A stretch of DNA of 29,709 bases, taken from assembly GCA_023435025.1 (NCBI GenBank), contig JAEYSE010000110.1:1-29709 (forward strand), given 5' to 3'. The DNA is from Bacillota bacterium. Its GTDB lineage: Bacteria > Bacillota > Clostridia > Christensenellales > CAG-138. The notes under the pieces are model-generated. The model saw nothing but the letters and a program-made list of their open reading frames with translations, made no database searches and was not told the origin of the DNA. Below, piece by piece: positions 1 through 8,068 of the stretch; position 1 is the first letter of the stretch; each line of letters begins with the position of its first letter. The position numbers and the translations under genes are program-made.

Positions 1-339
1 GATCCGCTGGCGTATGACAACATTCTATATACGCTGCATTTTTATGCGGGAACTCACGGCGAATCCCTTCGCGATAAATGCCGTGCAGCTCTTTTGAAGG
101 GCGCGGCGGTTTTTGTAAGCGAATGGGGTACGAGCGCCGCGGATGGCAGTGGTGGCGTATTCATCAAGGAAAGCGACGAATGGTTGCGTTTTCTTAATGA
201 GCATCAATTGAGCTGGTGCAACTGGAGTCTCGGCGACCGCGACGAGACCAGCGCGGCCTTGAAGCCGGGCGCACCTGATGGCGGCTGGACAGACGAGCAT
301 TTGACCGAGAGCGGGAGGTATGTATTTAGTAAGTTTTAA
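1..339 (+). CDS. Endoglucanase (cellulase), glycoside hydrolase family 5, C-terminal part
   Basis: Only the last 112 residues are in the window; the gene begins before base 1. Glycoside hydrolase family 5 enzymes cut internal beta-1,4 links of cellulose or related glucans with a retaining mechanism. The visible part contains TLHFYAGTHG, then VSEWGTS, whose glutamate is the expected catalytic nucleophile of the family, then WCNWSL and an ALKPGA segment close to the end, in the order seen in GH5 endoglucanases of Gram-positive bacteria. The catalytic domain appears to end here, with no carbohydrate-binding module or dockerin after it. The signal peptide and acid/base residue lie outside the window. 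The enzyme is probably secreted, but that cannot be seen. No clear terminator follows the stop codon. Confidence 0.88.
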   Translation, partial: DPLAYDNILYTLHFYAGTHGESLRDKCRAALLKGAAVFVSEWGTSAADGSGGVFIKESDEWLRFLNEHQLSWCNWSLGDRDETSAALKPGAPDGGWTDEHLTESGRYVFSKF

Positions 340-749
340 AAGATAATCCCGCGCACACGCCTTGCTGTAAACATATATGGGTTATGATACGAGCCCCCAG
401 AGCCCGCGCTTCACTCTGCTTGGCCGCTGAGTTAGTATCATGTTTACCAACAATGGCGAAAGCCCGGCCAGACTGTTTCCGAGGAAAAAGCCCCATGTAT
501 ACCGAAGCAGGCTAATGAAGCGATGAAAAGTTTAGCCGATCGACGATTTTAAAAATCTGCTGGAACAAATCTTGGTCTGGGTAACTATTCATATTTGTCT
601 AATTTTCACCTGTTATATTCTTCACATTTCAGCGAATATGGTATAGAATCAAAAAAGAACGACACATCCCAATAGAATACCAATCTGCCATTTGCGCCAG
701 CCATCCCTTCGTATTCAGAGATCCAATAAAAAATGATAGGAGAAACCGC
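340..749. other. Intergenic region without a recognisable gene
   Basis: No open frame with a plausible ribosome site was found on either strand; the long minus-strand frame reaching into it is a shadow of the downstream dehydrogenase gene. The stretch contains a gapped inverted repeat: GTAAACAT and ATGATAC on the left (367-374 and 384-390) pair with GTATCATGTTTAC on the right (435-447). The last 150 bases are AT-rich and should hold the promoter of the dehydrogenase operon, but no convincing -35/-10 pair can be chosen by eye. Confidence 0.5.
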
Positions 750-1805
750 ATGAAATCCATCGTGTTTCAGAAGCCGGGAGTCTTTTCGTACGAGGAAAGG
801 CCTATTCCGCAACTCAAAAATGCAGACGACATCCGCATCAAAATTCTGGGCGTGGGGATCTGCGGTACGGACCTGCACATATTGATGGACCCGCCGCTGC
901 ATCCCGCAAATCCGGGCATTATATTTGGCCATGAATTCTGCGGTCAGGTGGACGAGGTTGGTCCTACCGTTACCGGCCTCAAGCCGGGTGACAAGGTCAT
1001 TGTCGATCCGCATCCGGCCTGCGGCTATTGCATCAATTGCCGGTCCAACAGGCCTGAAATGTGCGAGAACCTGTTTTTGCACGGGGAAGGCATCGAGGGG
1101 CAGGCGGCAACGCGCGGCATATTCCGGGACGGCGGCCTTGCGAGCTATGCGGTCATTCCCGCGGGCTCCGCGTATAAGATCGCGCAGGATACCCCGTTCC
1201 ACCGCATGGCGCTTGCCGAACCGCTTTCCTGCGTGGGATACGGCATTGAAAAGTTGAAAATTCAGGCGGGTGAGACCGTTTGCATACTCGGCGCGGGGCC
1301 CATCGGCCAGCTCTTTGTAGCGCTTGCCAGAGCGAACGGCGCAACCAAAGTAATCGTCTCCGAGCCACACCAATACCGACGGGAAAAGGCGCTCAAAGTC
1401 GGCGCGACGCGCGTGGTGGACCCGGCCAAAGAGGATCTCAGGGCGGTCTGTCTGGAGGAGACCGACGGGCTGGGCGTGGACCACTGTGTGGAAGCGGTGG
1501 GCCAGTTCCTTATGACGGCCATTCATATGGTGCGTACTGGGGGCAAGGTGCTTATGTTCGGGCATGACGAGACGGCGGCTCCCAATATCAAGCTGGGCGA
1601 GATCGTCAAAAAGGAAGTGGAAATTCACGGCTGCTTCCTGGGCAAATATTACTACGAAAAAGCGGCGCGTATCATAGAGAGCAATCTGCTCCCGCTCGAC
1701 GAAATCGCCACGCACAAGCTGCCGCTGAGCCAATACCAGCAGGGGCTTGATCTCCTGCGCGCGGGCGAGGCGCTCAAGGTTGTCATATACCCTGAAGAGT
1801 ATTGA
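750..1805 (+). CDS. Zinc-dependent alcohol/polyol dehydrogenase (MDR superfamily)
   Basis: This 351-residue cytoplasmic enzyme belongs to the medium-chain zinc dehydrogenases that oxidise sugar alcohols, threonine or related secondary alcohols with NAD(P). Catalytic zinc ligands are visible as Cys38 in GICGTD and His61-Glu62 in GHE. A structural zinc site is formed by four cysteines at about residues 91, 94, 97 and 105. The Rossmann motif GAGPIG begins near residue 175. The ATG follows a good AGGAG site. The isomerase/epimerase gene starts 19 bases downstream, so the two are probably one transcript. That pairing is common in pathways that interconvert rare sugars or inositols, so a polyol or sugar substrate is likely; this is inference. 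The exact substrate cannot be read from the sequence. Confidence 0.88.
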   Translation: MKSIVFQKPGVFSYEERPIPQLKNADDIRIKILGVGICGTDLHILMDPPLHPANPGIIFGHEFCGQVDEVGPTVTGLKPGDKVIVDPHPACGYCINCRSNRPEMCENLFLHGEGIEGQAATRGIFRDGGLASYAVIPAGSAYKIAQDTPFHRMALAEPLSCVGYGIEKLKIQAGETVCILGAGPIGQLFVALARANGATKVIVSEPHQYRREKALKVGATRVVDPAKEDLRAVCLEETDGLGVDHCVEAVGQFLMTAIHMVRTGGKVLMFGHDETAAPNIKLGEIVKKEVEIHGCFLGKYYYEKAARIIESNLLPLDEIATHKLPLSQYQQGLDLLRAGEALKVVIYPEEY

Positions 1806-1824
1806 GCAACAGGGGGGACGCAAT

Positions 1825-2649
1825 ATGATCAAATCGCTTCATCTTAACTCTATTAAGTACTTAAACCTCCGTACGTCGTTCCGGTTGGCTCACGAGTGCG
1901 GGTTTACGGGGGTGGAAATTTCTGTCCCAAAGCTTCGCAATTATTTAAGTATAGGTAATACGCACGAAAATGTCGCCGCCTTGCTCAAACAATATGGCCT
2001 CACACCGGTATGCGTGAACGACATATTCGGCGTGGAAAGCATGCGGCCGGAGGAACGTGCACGCATATTTGCGGAAATGGAGCATCTCGCGCCCATCACG
2101 CAGGCGATTGGCTGCAAAACGCTGCAGGTATGCCCGCTGACGGAACTGCAGGAACTTTCCTGGCCGGAAGCGCGGCGCATGACGGCAAAGAACATTCGCA
2201 AACTTGGGGAAATGGCGGCCCCCTATGGCATCCGTATTCAGCTTGAGACCATGGCGTGGGCGCCCATCCACTCCCTATCGCGGGGGTTAGAGGTGCTCGA
2301 AGAAGTCGGCCTTGACAATACTGGGATTTCCATCGACACCTGGCATTTCTACGCGGGTGGCGAGACCACGCCCGATGACATCGCGAAAATGGATAAAAAC
2401 CTCATGTGCAACATACATTTCTGCGATGGCAGGCGCCCCTATGCGGACGAAGCCTGGGATGAAGAAGTGCAGCGCGCCTATTATCCCGGCGAAGGCGATA
2501 TTCCGTTAAGCGCCTATGCGGACGCCATCCGCGCTACCGGCTATGACGGCCCCTGGTCCATAGAACTGATCAGCCGCAGGCACTGGGAGGAAGACAGCCG
2601 CGAAGTGGCGCAAAGGCTCTATGAAGGGCTTAGCAGGTATTGCGAATAG
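1825..2649 (+). CDS. Sugar phosphate isomerase/epimerase family protein (xylose isomerase-like TIM barrel)
   Basis: A 274-residue protein of the AP endonuclease 2/xylose isomerase-like TIM barrel family, which includes ketose epimerases, inosose dehydratases and hydroxypyruvate isomerases. Typical strand-end motifs are present: a metal-binding glutamate in QLETMAW, the segment SIDTWHF, the segment NIHFCDGR, and GEGDIPL near the C-terminus followed by WSIEL. The chosen ATG lies just after a GGGGGG-rich ribosome site; a longer frame opens upstream but overlaps the dehydrogenase gene and has no ribosome site. With the preceding dehydrogenase it forms a two-gene module that would oxidise and then isomerise or dehydrate a sugar or polyol. 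The divalent metal is expected from the fold; the substrate is unknown. Confidence 0.85.
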   Translation: MIKSLHLNSIKYLNLRTSFRLAHECGFTGVEISVPKLRNYLSIGNTHENVAALLKQYGLTPVCVNDIFGVESMRPEERARIFAEMEHLAPITQAIGCKTLQVCPLTELQELSWPEARRMTAKNIRKLGEMAAPYGIRIQLETMAWAPIHSLSRGLEVLEEVGLDNTGISIDTWHFYAGGETTPDDIAKMDKNLMCNIHFCDGRRPYADEAWDEEVQRAYYPGEGDIPLSAYADAIRATGYDGPWSIELISRRHWEEDSREVAQRLYEGLSRYCE

Positions 2650-2795
2650 AATAAGTGCTTTGTGGTCCTCAAGGCTTGCTTTGCAGGCGCCAATCCGCAT
2701 GGTCGCCAAAGCAAAGTCTATGAATGGGGGAACCGGGCCGCTTCATTCTTGAGAATGAGATGGACCTTATAAAAAACAGCAAGGCTGAAACGCTT

Positions 2796-3713
2796 ATGAT
2801 TGTACGACCCAAGCCACTTTTCCCCGGAGCGCGAGTAGCGCTGCTGGCCGCATCAAGCCCCGTGCCGCCGGAAAAGCTGGAGTCCGCCGTTCAAAGCGTG
2901 CGGGCGATGGGTCTTGAGCCTGCCGTCTACCCAAGCTGTAGCCTGCGTCACGGATACCTCGCGGGGAATGATGCCCAGCGGGCGGCTGATCTGACGTCCG
3001 CGTTCGCAGATACCAACATCGACGGCATACTCTGTATCCGCGGAGGGTACGGCGCCGCGCGCATTTTAAGGCGATTGGATTTTGCATCCATCGCGTGTAC
3101 GCCCAAGTACTTTGGCGGCTACAGCGACGCAACCGCACTGCACACGGTATTCAATACTCTTTGCGGTTTTATCACTTATCACACGCCAATGCCCTCCACG
3201 GAGCTTTATGCGGAGCTTGACTCCTATACCATGTGGTATCTGGAGCAGTGCCTGTTCGGCGGGCGCTTTGGGCAGCTTACAAACCCTGAAAGCATGCCGC
3301 TTGAACCGGTACGCGGCGGTTCCTGCGCTGGGACGCTGGCGGGCGGCAATCTTTCGCTTATCGCCGCTTCCTTGGGTACGCCGTGGGAACTGGATACTGC
3401 GGAAAAGGTGCTGTTTCTTGAGGAAGTGGACGAGAGGCCCAGGAAGGTGGACGCCATGCTTACACACCTCATCAACGCGGGAAAGCTTGGGGACTGCGCA
3501 GGCATCATTCTTGGGGCATTCACGGGCTGCGTGGCGGAGAAACCGAAAGAATCCCTTACACTGGATGAAGTCTTTGAAGAACTTCTCTCACCGCTGAACA
3601 TCCCCGTGCTCAAAGGGTTGCAATGCGGGCACTGCCTGCCCACCATGTCCTTGCCGCTTGGCGCAAGAGTACTGCTCGATGCCGACAAGCGGGCCTTGAC
3701 GGTGCTTGATTAA
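2796..3713 (+). CDS. LD-carboxypeptidase family protein (peptidase S66, MccF/LdcA-like)
   Basis: S66 peptidases remove the terminal D-alanine from murein tetrapeptides in cell-wall recycling, or cleave aminoacyl-nucleotide antibiotics (MccF type). The protein opens with KPKPL-like residues and GARVALLAASSP, the usual N-terminus of the family. The predicted nucleophile is Ser110 in GGYSDATALH; the catalytic glutamate should lie in LFLEEVDE and the histidine in CGHCLPT near the C-terminus. I placed the start at 2796 because it matches the family N-terminus and has an AAGG eleven bases upstream; in-frame ATGs at 2724 and 2760 would add 24 or 12 atypical residues and have no better ribosome site. 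About 145 bases separate it from the isomerase gene, and a terminator follows at 3885. Confidence 0.86.
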   Translation: MIVRPKPLFPGARVALLAASSPVPPEKLESAVQSVRAMGLEPAVYPSCSLRHGYLAGNDAQRAADLTSAFADTNIDGILCIRGGYGAARILRRLDFASIACTPKYFGGYSDATALHTVFNTLCGFITYHTPMPSTELYAELDSYTMWYLEQCLFGGRFGQLTNPESMPLEPVRGGSCAGTLAGGNLSLIAASLGTPWELDTAEKVLFLEEVDERPRKVDAMLTHLINAGKLGDCAGIILGAFTGCVAEKPKESLTLDEVFEELLSPLNIPVLKGLQCGHCLPTMSLPLGARVLLDADKRALTVLD

Positions 3714-3721
3714 AATGGAAA

Positions 3722-3865
3722 GTGATTTGTGAACGGGTTGCCGGAGCCGATGCGGAGGGTGTCGCCACGGCCGCGCACGAAATAAGCTATTTCTATACGC
3801 TGATGCTCGGCGGGGTGGAGGATGGGAATGCCGACACGGAATATGTGGACCGTTCGGTGTTCTGA
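3722..3865 (+). pseudogene. Short orphan reading frame, possible gene remnant
   Basis: A 47-codon frame starting with GTG and ending at TGA. Its second half reads like a normal protein C-terminus (AAHEISYFYTLMLGG, then EYVDRSVF), but there is no ribosome site in front of the GTG and I do not recognise a family. It sits between the S66 gene and that gene's presumed terminator. It may be the 3' remnant of a deleted gene or chance coding. Not recognised. Confidence 0.25.
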
Positions 3866-3884
3866 GGAAAAGGGCCAATCAGAA

Positions 3885-3912
3885 GAGGCGTCCGAAAGGG
3901 CGCCTCTTTTTT
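3885..3912 (+). terminator. Rho-independent terminator of the dehydrogenase/S66 gene group
   Basis: A nine-pair stem, GAGGCGTCC with GGGCGCCTC (one G-T pair), closed by a GAAA tetraloop and followed directly by a run of seven T. Confidence 0.85.
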
Positions 3913-3945
3913 CGCCCCAGGTCGGTAATAATTACACACGAAAAA

Positions 3946-3962
3946 ACAGGAAGAATTCCTGT
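3946..3962. promoter_or_regulatory. Palindrome upstream of the CCG-domain gene, candidate operator
   Basis: ACAGGAA-GAA-TTCCTGT is a perfect seven-base inverted repeat with a three-base centre, in the AT-rich region about 70 bases before the start of the cysteine-rich protein. It has no T run and the arms are short, so it fits a protein binding site better than a terminator. The cognate regulator is not known. Confidence 0.35.
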
Positions 3963-4031
3963 ACTTGATCTGATATATTGAAAAGAAAACGCATGGAGGA
4001 CGCCCAGTCATTCAGAATGGGCAGACGAGCT

Positions 4032-4688
4032 ATGGCAAACACATATTTTAATCCGGGCTGCGCACTAAGCATCTATAAGCCTGAATTGGAAAATAGACTG
4101 TTAAAATTCCTAAATGAGAATTACGGGGAAGTAGAATTGCACAAAATATGCTGCCGCCATGATCCGCGGCTGCCGGAGGGCTCACTGATTATCAATGTGT
4201 GTGCAGGGTGCGACAGACGCTTTCGAAGCCTGTATGAGGGGGTATCAACCATTTCTTTGTGGGAGATGCTTGCCGGCATGGGGGCATTCCCATACCCCGA
4301 TTACCAAGGTCAGAGGATGTCCGTGCATGACGCCTGCCCGGTACGGGAGAAGACACAGGTGCATCAGGCTGTGCGCAATCTATTGCGTAAAATGAACATC
4401 GATATAGTGGAAGCAGAGTTTTCCGGCACACGGTCGGTCTGCTGCGGGGATGATTCTTATCCAAAACTTCCGGTTGAACAGGTTCAAGAGCAAATGAAGA
4501 AGCGGGCGGATATGATGCCTTGCGACGACGTATGCGTATACTGCGTTTCCTGCATCAAGTCCATGCACATTGGCGGCAGGACGCCAAGGCACCTTATTGA
4601 CCTTTTAACGGGCGAGACAACCGAGCCGCAGATATACGATACCGTGGAGTGGCACAAACAGCTACAGGACTATATTGACGCGCATTAA
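4032..4688 (+). CDS. Cysteine-rich (CCG domain) Fe-S type protein, HdrB-like, function unknown
   Basis: A 218-residue soluble protein with two cysteine-rich segments of the CCG type found in heterodisulfide reductase subunit B, GlpC and lactate-utilisation proteins. The first has Cys10, the pair Cys40-Cys41, and CAGC at 57-60; the second has Cys102, the pair Cys137-Cys138 in VCCGDD, and cysteines near 164-174 (CVYCVSC). Such segments usually bind an unusual Fe-S cluster and take part in electron transfer or disulfide reduction. Here the protein stands alone, with no partner flavoprotein or ferredoxin gene beside it. I chose the ATG at 4032 because MANTYFNPGC is a natural family start; in-frame starts at 3978 (TTG), 3993 and 4017 would add unrelated basic residues. 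It converges on the minus-strand gene at 4712. The redox partner is unknown. Confidence 0.72.
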   Translation: MANTYFNPGCALSIYKPELENRLLKFLNENYGEVELHKICCRHDPRLPEGSLIINVCAGCDRRFRSLYEGVSTISLWEMLAGMGAFPYPDYQGQRMSVHDACPVREKTQVHQAVRNLLRKMNIDIVEAEFSGTRSVCCGDDSYPKLPVEQVQEQMKKRADMMPCDDVCVYCVSCIKSMHIGGRTPRHLIDLLTGETTEPQIYDTVEWHKQLQDYIDAH

Positions 4689-4711
4689 AGATAGCTATAT
4701 GCGATGAATGT

Positions 4712-5470
4712 TTATTCCTCCCACGCCGCCGCTGCATGCAACAGTGCGCGGCAAATTGCCTGCGTGCGTACAAATCCGTCATTTTTCTGCATGACCTGCT
4801 CATCCATATACAGCCTGCGGTTGACTTCCACCATCACGCTTTTTACACGTTTGTCCCGGCGGTAATACGCCAAGGGTGTGATGCTTCCCGAATAGGGCGT
4901 GTTAATGCGCACATACATGCCCTTTTTGCGCGCCGTTTCCACCAACGTGTCCCGCAAAGAATTCGGCGTATGGAAAGAATCGGTGCCGATGCAGATATCC
5001 GGCCGTTTCAGCAGGCAGCTTAGGCGCACGGGCCGCCTGGAATGAAAGGAATGGCAGTCTACGATCGTGCAGCGGCCATATTTCGCAAGCGCCGCTTCCA
5101 CCGCGTCAGTCAGCCTCTGATGGTGCGGCTCGTAATACGCCTGGAGTATGCGCTCGCGTTCGGCCGCGTCATACGCGCGCAGCGGCCTGCCGTCGCGGGT
5201 GCTGGTATAAACCGCGCCCTCGCCGCGCTTTGCGTTTGGTTCCTGCGCGTCGTCTTTGAAGCGCTCCACGTCGCAAACCAGGCGGCTCACCGGCGCGACG
5301 ACGCGTACGGGAAATTTTGCGTCCCCGAAAAGCTCGTCGGTAAAAGCATCCGTTTTTTCGCAAAGCTCATGAAACAGTTCCTTGTCGGTAAGTAGAATAC
5401 CCTCCCGGTAGATAGGAGGGATCAATATGGAACTGTGCGGGATATGAAGCACGACATGTCCTGTTTCCAT
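4712..5470 (-). CDS. N-formylglutamate amidohydrolase family protein
   Basis: A 252-residue metal-dependent amidohydrolase of the N-formylglutamate deformylase (HutG2) family, which releases formate from N-formyl-L-glutamate in histidine breakdown and acts on other N-acyl amino acids in some members. Family features visible are HIPHSS at residues 10-15, SRLVCDVERF, TIVDCHSF, the GTDSFHTP segment, and a C-terminal VMVEVNRRLYM. The start at 5470 is the first ATG after the stop of the upstream ecfT-like gene, leaving five bases between them; longer frames begin inside that gene with TTG. No other histidine-utilisation gene is nearby. It is the last gene of the SAM hydrolase/ECF operon, so its real substrate may be an N-acylated compound connected with the transported molecule; that is inference. 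Confidence 0.8.
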   Translation of the reverse strand: METGHVVLHIPHSSILIPPIYREGILLTDKELFHELCEKTDAFTDELFGDAKFPVRVVAPVSRLVCDVERFKDDAQEPNAKRGEGAVYTSTRDGRPLRAYDAAERERILQAYYEPHHQRLTDAVEAALAKYGRCTIVDCHSFHSRRPVRLSCLLKRPDICIGTDSFHTPNSLRDTLVETARKKGMYVRINTPYSGSITPLAYYRRDKRVKSVMVEVNRRLYMDEQVMQKNDGFVRTQAICRALLHAAAAWEE

Positions 5471-5475
5471 AGGCG

Positions 5476-6342
5476 TTAAGGCAACGGCACCCACGGGCAC
5501 CAATAGTCGAACGGCGCCGGGTGCAGCTGGCGGAAATAGATGATATAAAACAAATCCACCAGGAAAAGCAGCAGTATGAACACGCGCATCATTTTGTCGG
5601 CGCGGGTGGGTTCATGCTCGCTGTACCAGGTGCGTTTTTTCTCCTTGCCAAAGCTCCGAAGGTCCATAGAGCTTGAAATGTTATCCACCTTAGCGAAGGA
5701 ACTGATGATCAGCGGCATCAGCATCAGCGTGGTATGTTTGAGCTTTTTGAATGCGGACACGCGCTTTGTATCCAATTCCAAGCCGCGCATCTGCATGGAG
5801 TTCTTGATATCCGTATAATCCCGGGCGATGTCGGGTATTGTCCGGAAGGCCAAAGACACGATGATGCATACCTTGTATGGAAGCCCCACACCATTGAGCC
5901 CCGCGGCGAGCTCCGAGGGCGTGATGGAAAGCACAAACACTAGCGCCGCGGCCAGCGAACAGACGCGCTTGAAAAACATGACGCTAACGTACCAGATAAG
6001 TTCCTTGCTCAGGTACAGGTTTTCTGAATAGCGCCAGAGTATCGTTTCCATACCGCATTTGGTAAGACCCGACTGCGGGGATATGAAAAACACCATCAGG
6101 GAGCCGATCACCCCGCTTACCAGCGTCAAAAACCCCAATATGAAGAGTATGGGTTTGTAATTGGGCTTCATGGATATGATGAACGCCGTACACAGAAAGA
6201 ACATCGGCAGCATCACCCGAAGATCAAACGTCGCAATGATATACACCGTGATGGCGAGGAACAGCAGTACCTTGGTCTTGCCGTTGAGACGGTGCAGCCA
6301 AGTTGTGCCGGGCGTGTAGCTGATGACAAACCGGTTATTCAA
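5476..6342 (-). CDS. ECF transporter transmembrane component T (EcfT/CbiQ family)
   Basis: The 288-residue T component links the substrate-binding S protein to the ATPase in energy-coupling factor transporters. Several hydrophobic membrane segments are visible, and the two characteristic coupling-helix motifs are present as MQMRGLEL and MDLRSFG, matching the X-R-G and X-R-S signatures that contact the ATPases. A long, highly charged stretch lies between the coupling helices and the last membrane segment. The reading frame overlaps the ATPase gene by eight bases, which implies translational coupling and a fixed ratio. With the A and S genes immediately upstream this is a dedicated (group I) ECF transporter rather than one sharing its module with many S proteins. 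Confidence 0.9.
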   Translation of the reverse strand: MNNRFVISYTPGTTWLHRLNGKTKVLLFLAITVYIIATFDLRVMLPMFFLCTAFIISMKPNYKPILFILGFLTLVSGVIGSLMVFFISPQSGLTKCGMETILWRYSENLYLSKELIWYVSVMFFKRVCSLAAALVFVLSITPSELAAGLNGVGLPYKVCIIVSLAFRTIPDIARDYTDIKNSMQMRGLELDTKRVSAFKKLKHTTLMLMPLIISSFAKVDNISSSMDLRSFGKEKKRTWYSEHEPTRADKMMRVFILLLFLVDLFYIIYFRQLHPAPFDYWCPWVPLP

Positions 6343-8059
6343 CCGCCTTCACCATCCTTTCGTACCGGATGAAGTGCTCAATGAACGCTTCCGGCGGCAA
6401 CCCGAGGAGTTTAGCAAGCAGGTAGAGCGAAGTCTGCTTGAGGTTTGCCTGCTCTATAATTGCATCGTCCGAAAGCACGCCATACACGGAAGCGTCGGCG
6501 ATAATTTCCCCGTCGGCGAACACGATGGCGCGCTCGGTATTTTCTATGGCAAGGTGCATGTCGTGCGTCACGAACAGCAGCGTCTTGCGGTACCGCTCGT
6601 TCAGCTCGTTGATGAACCCTATAATCTCCGTATAATGCCGGTAATCCTGCCCGGCCGTCGGCTCGTCGAGTATGATTACGGTGGGTTCAAGCGCCATGAT
6701 GGAAGCGATAGTCACGCGCTTTTTTTGCCCGTAACTCACGGCGTCCACCGGCCAGTTTCGCATAGTGTAGAGCCCGCAGGTTTCAAGCGCCCGCTGCACG
6801 CGGCGCTTTCTCTCCTCTTCCGGAAGATTGCGGATTTTCAGCGCAAGCCCTACCTCTTCCACGATGATGTCCTTCACCAGCATCTGGTTGGGGTTTTGCA
6901 TGACGTAGCCGATTTTTTCGCCAATTTCCTTGATTGTCATGCGGGAATACTCCGCGCCGTCGATGTAGATGGCCCCGGCGCGTGGGCGCAGTACGCCGCA
7001 AATGAGCCGTGCGAGCGTGGATTTGCCTGCTCCGTTCTTGCCGATTATGGCAATCCGTTCGCCCTCCCGTACGGTAAAGGAGAGGTTTCGCGCCACGTCC
7101 TTCCCTTTCTGTGTATAGGAAAAGGATACGTTTTCCGCGCGGATGCATTCCGGCCCGTATTCGCGCTCCGTTTCGGGCGTGGGGGCGTGGTGGAATGCGA
7201 TCAGCTTTTGTTGATCTTCCTCCGAAAGCTTTAGATGGTTAATATCGCTTAACGTGTCGTTTCCAAGAAGCGTGCAGCCCGCGTATTTCATGGCGGTTAT
7301 ATAGAGCGGTTCGCGTATGCCGTATGTCTTTAAAAGCGGGGAGCACAGAAGCTCATTCGGCGTCAGATCCGCCACGATGCGACCCTCCCCCATGAGGAGT
7401 ATCCTGTCTACGGGACGGTGCAACACATCCTCGAGCCTGTGCTCTATGATCACCACGGTTTTGTTGTGTTCTCTTGAAATCTCATCGATAAGTTCGATCG
7501 CATCAACACCCGTCTGCGGGTCCAGCGAGGCGAGCGGCTCATCGAACAGCAGGATGTTGACATGCTCATGTATCACGCCCGCTAGGGCGACCTTCTGCTT
7601 TTGCCCGCCCGAAAGGTCGAAAGGAAGCGCAGCGAGAAACTCCTGCATGGAGACGATGCTGGCGGAGTCGTACACCCGCGGGAGCATCTCGCTGCGCGGC
7701 ACCATTTCATTTTCCATCGAGAACGCGATGTCTTCGCCCACGGAAAGCCCCACAAACTGCGCGTCCGGGTCCTGCATGACGGTGCCAACCTCTTTAGAGA
7801 GCTTGAACACCGAAAGCGTACGCGTATCTGTGCCATTTACCTTGCAGCAGCCGGTGATTGTCCCTTGCCGGGAGAAGGGAATAAGACCGTTGATGCAGCT
7901 AACCAGCGTAGATTTGCCGCAGCCCGAAGGCCCCAGTATCAGCACCTTTTCGCCCTCGTATATCGTCAGGTTGATATCGTAAAGCGTAGGCTTGCTCTGG
8001 ACCTTGTACTGGAACCCGAAGCCTTCAAATTGTATGACGGGCTTTCTTTCCATTGGCAT
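6335..8059 (-). CDS. ECF transporter ATP-binding protein with two fused ATPase domains (EcfA1-EcfA2 fusion, YkoD-like)
   Basis: One 574-residue chain contains two ABC ATPase domains. Domain 1: Walker A GPSGCGKS at 43-50, Q-loop Gln96, signature LSGGQ at 149-153, Walker B LLFDEP with Glu174, H-loop His207. Domain 2: Walker A GKNGAGKS at 340-347, signature VSYGQ at 441-445, Walker B IILDEP with Glu466, H-loop His499. The second signature departs from LSGGQ (glycine three is tyrosine), which may weaken the ATP site it completes. The fused arrangement is typical of dedicated ECF transporters in Bacillota. The start is ATG at 8059 with an AAGGAAA site; a second ATG two codons later is equally possible. 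It lies nine bases after the S component gene and overlaps the T gene. Confidence 0.92.
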   Translation of the reverse strand: MPMERKPVIQFEGFGFQYKVQSKPTLYDINLTIYEGEKVLILGPSGCGKSTLVSCINGLIPFSRQGTITGCCKVNGTDTRTLSVFKLSKEVGTVMQDPDAQFVGLSVGEDIAFSMENEMVPRSEMLPRVYDSASIVSMQEFLAALPFDLSGGQKQKVALAGVIHEHVNILLFDEPLASLDPQTGVDAIELIDEISREHNKTVVIIEHRLEDVLHRPVDRILLMGEGRIVADLTPNELLCSPLLKTYGIREPLYITAMKYAGCTLLGNDTLSDINHLKLSEEDQQKLIAFHHAPTPETEREYGPECIRAENVSFSYTQKGKDVARNLSFTVREGERIAIIGKNGAGKSTLARLICGVLRPRAGAIYIDGAEYSRMTIKEIGEKIGYVMQNPNQMLVKDIIVEEVGLALKIRNLPEEERKRRVQRALETCGLYTMRNWPVDAVSYGQKKRVTIASIMALEPTVIILDEPTAGQDYRHYTEIIGFINELNERYRKTLLFVTHDMHLAIENTERAIVFADGEIIADASVYGVLSDDAIIEQANLKQTSLYLLAKLLGLPPEAFIEHFIRYERMVKAVE

Positions 8060-8068
8060 GCTATTTCC

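Noticed and set aside
606..1832. Long minus-strand reading frame of 408 codons opposite the zinc dehydrogenase gene
   Set aside because: It mirrors the codon pattern of the strongly supported plus-strand gene and has no recognisable domain; it is a shadow.
4712..5470. Histidine utilisation (hut) operon
   Set aside because: Only the amidohydrolase-like gene is present; hutH, hutU and hutI are absent and the neighbours belong to an ECF/SAM hydrolase operon.
6323..7234. Plus-strand frame of 303 codons opposite the ECF ATPase gene
   Set aside because: The opposite strand encodes two full ABC domains; composition rich in His, Arg and Phe is typical of a shadow frame.
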